From Pseudaestuariivita sp. (GTDB taxonomy: Bacteria > Pseudomonadota > Alphaproteobacteria > Rhodobacterales > Rhodobacteraceae): a stretch of DNA of 6,375 bases. The position numbers and the translations under genes are program-made. Shown piece after piece: positions 5,625 through 6,375 of the stretch. Each line of letters starts with the position of its first letter. The first letter of the stretch is position 1. The DNA lies in contig JAHDCH010000062.1 in NCBI GenBank assembly GCA_020629995.1, positions 1 to 6,375 of the forward strand, in the 5' to 3' direction. The notes beneath the pieces are model-generated. The model made no database searches. It saw only the letters and a program-made list of their open reading frames with translations, and was not told where the DNA came from.

Positions 5625-5664
5625 CTTGGGTCTGCGGTCTGCCGGCGCGCGCGCCGTTCAGTGG

Positions 5665-6375
5665 TCAGAAGATAAAGTCATCCGATCCAAAGGTCTGACC
5701 TTCGGCGTCCATGGCGGCGTCCAGCTCGACGCTCAGCAAGGTCAGGCTGCCCGCATCCGCGCCCCCTGCCCCGGTAAAGTCGAGCACGGTGTCCATCTTG
5801 CCGTCGCCATTGACATCCTCGAGGCGCACATCGGCCAGGGTGATGCCCTCGGCCTCGAGCTGCAGCGCGTCCCAGTTGTCCTTGAAGTCGGTGATCGTGG
5901 TGTCGCCGATGCTGCCATCGTCGCTGTCCCAGCGGAACACAAAGGTATCCGCGCCGCTGCCGCCGGTCATCCAGTCGTTCCCGGCATCCGCACCGGCTTC
6001 GACGACCAGAGTATCACGGCCGCTGCCGCCGCCCAGAGTGTCATTGCCGGTGCCGCCGACCAGCAGGTCGTTGCCACGCCCGGCCAGCAGAACATCGTTG
6101 CCTTCGCCGCCGTGCATCACGTCGCTGCCGCGTCCGCCGGACAGCTCATCATGGCCCGCATCGCCCAGAAGGGTGTCGGCCCCGGTGCCGCCGCGCAGCG
6201 TGTCGGCGCCATCGCCACCGCTGAGGATGTCCGCATTGGCGCCCGATTGCAGGTAATCATCGCCGCCCATGCCGCACAGCACATCCGCGCCGCGCCCGCC
6301 GTCCAGCCGGTCGTCTCCCCAACCGCCGTTCAGCGTGTCGTCGCCGTTGTTGCCATAGAGGCTGTCATTGTCGCT
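5665..6375 (-). CDS. RTX calcium-binding repeat protein, C-terminal part (5' end outside window)
   Basis: The last 236 residues of a larger protein; the frame is open to the window edge, so the N-terminus and any catalytic domain are not visible. Visible residues 6-122 are 13 uninterrupted nonapeptides of the GGxGxDxLx type (for example LSGGDGADT, LVGGTGNDT), which form a parallel beta-roll filled with Ca2+. An irregular stretch (123-135) and one more repeat ending GADTFVF (136-147) follow. Then comes the usual DTTITDF ... DALQLE capping segment. Residues 187-195 (DVNGDGKMD) look like an EF-hand or FG-GAP calcium loop. The end GSDDFIF is typical of type I secretion signals. Such proteins leave the cell through an ABC/HlyD/TolC system, not seen here. 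It may be a toxin, protease, adhesin or other exoprotein. The GTG at 6282 lies inside a repeat and is not a start. Confidence 0.92.
   Translation of the reverse strand, partial: SDNDSLYGNNGDDTLNGGWGDDRLDGGRGADVLCGMGGDDYLQSGANADILSGGDGADTLRGGTGADTLLGDAGHDELSGGRGSDVMHGGEGNDVLLAGRGNDLLVGGTGNDTLGGGSGRDTLVVEAGADAGNDWMTGGSGADTFVFRWDSDDGSIGDTTITDFKDNWDALQLEAEGITLADVRLEDVNGDGKMDTVLDFTGAGGADAGSLTLLSVELDAAMDAEGQTFGSDDFIF
6010..6375 (-). repeat. Degenerate 27-base tandem repeats encoding RTX nonapeptides
   Basis: Thirteen 27-base units in phase, plus a partial one at the edge, encode the nonapeptides described for the RTX gene. The bases vary between units while the Gly and Asp positions stay fixed, so selection is on the protein and the array is old, not a recent expansion. 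Units at 6234-6260 (LQSGANADI) and 6153-6179 (LLGDAGHDE) depart most from consensus. Confidence 0.85.

Noticed and set aside
5643..5656. A perfect 14-base palindrome, CGGCGCGCGCGCCG, just past the RTX stop codon
   Set aside because: Alternating GC runs form palindromes easily in this base composition; there is no loop and no U-tract, so it is not a terminator and no function can be supported.

Overview
The window is GC-rich, densely coding DNA. It most resembles an alphaproteobacterium of the Rhodobacteraceae / Roseobacter group. The grounds are the codon usage, the fabD and rpsF-rpsR-rplI proteins, the acidic-tailed bL9 and the alphaproteobacterial style of the small genes. This placement rests on recognition by eye, not on a search. 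No tRNA, rRNA, insertion sequence or CRISPR array is visible.

Left part (1-3380): fabD (malonyl-CoA:ACP transacylase, minus strand) ends near the left edge. It is followed after a short gap by a strong Shine-Dalgarno and a possible next gene that runs off the window. Divergent from fabD is a plus-strand gene that fuses a four-haem-ligand cytochrome b561 membrane domain to a periplasmic YceI (isoprenoid-binding, lipocalin-like) domain. It converges, across a strong hairpin terminator, on a separate minus-strand yceI with a Sec signal peptide. Upstream of that lies a 75-residue two-helix membrane protein of unknown function with its own terminator.

Middle (3381-4325): a 229-base spacer carries a good sigma-70-like promoter for the plus strand. 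A 13-codon ORF with an ideal Shine-Dalgarno comes next, in the same frame as the DUF4760-like membrane-anchored protein that starts 18 bases after its TGA. Then comes the leader of the ribosomal operon, with a candidate promoter and a 9-bp hairpin.

Right part (4326-6375): rpsF-rpsR-rplI form a compact operon (bS6, bS18, bL9; gaps of 15 and 12 bases) ended by a bidirectional hairpin terminator. Converging on it is the 3' end of an RTX (calcium-binding nonapeptide repeat) gene, a likely type I secretion substrate, whose 5' part is outside the window.

Most of the window is ordinary core genome. The points most worth a second look are the cytochrome b561-YceI fusion lying beside a second yceI, and the short ORF with an in-frame TGA ahead of the DUF4760-like gene. 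I see no clear sign of an undescribed defence or mobile system.
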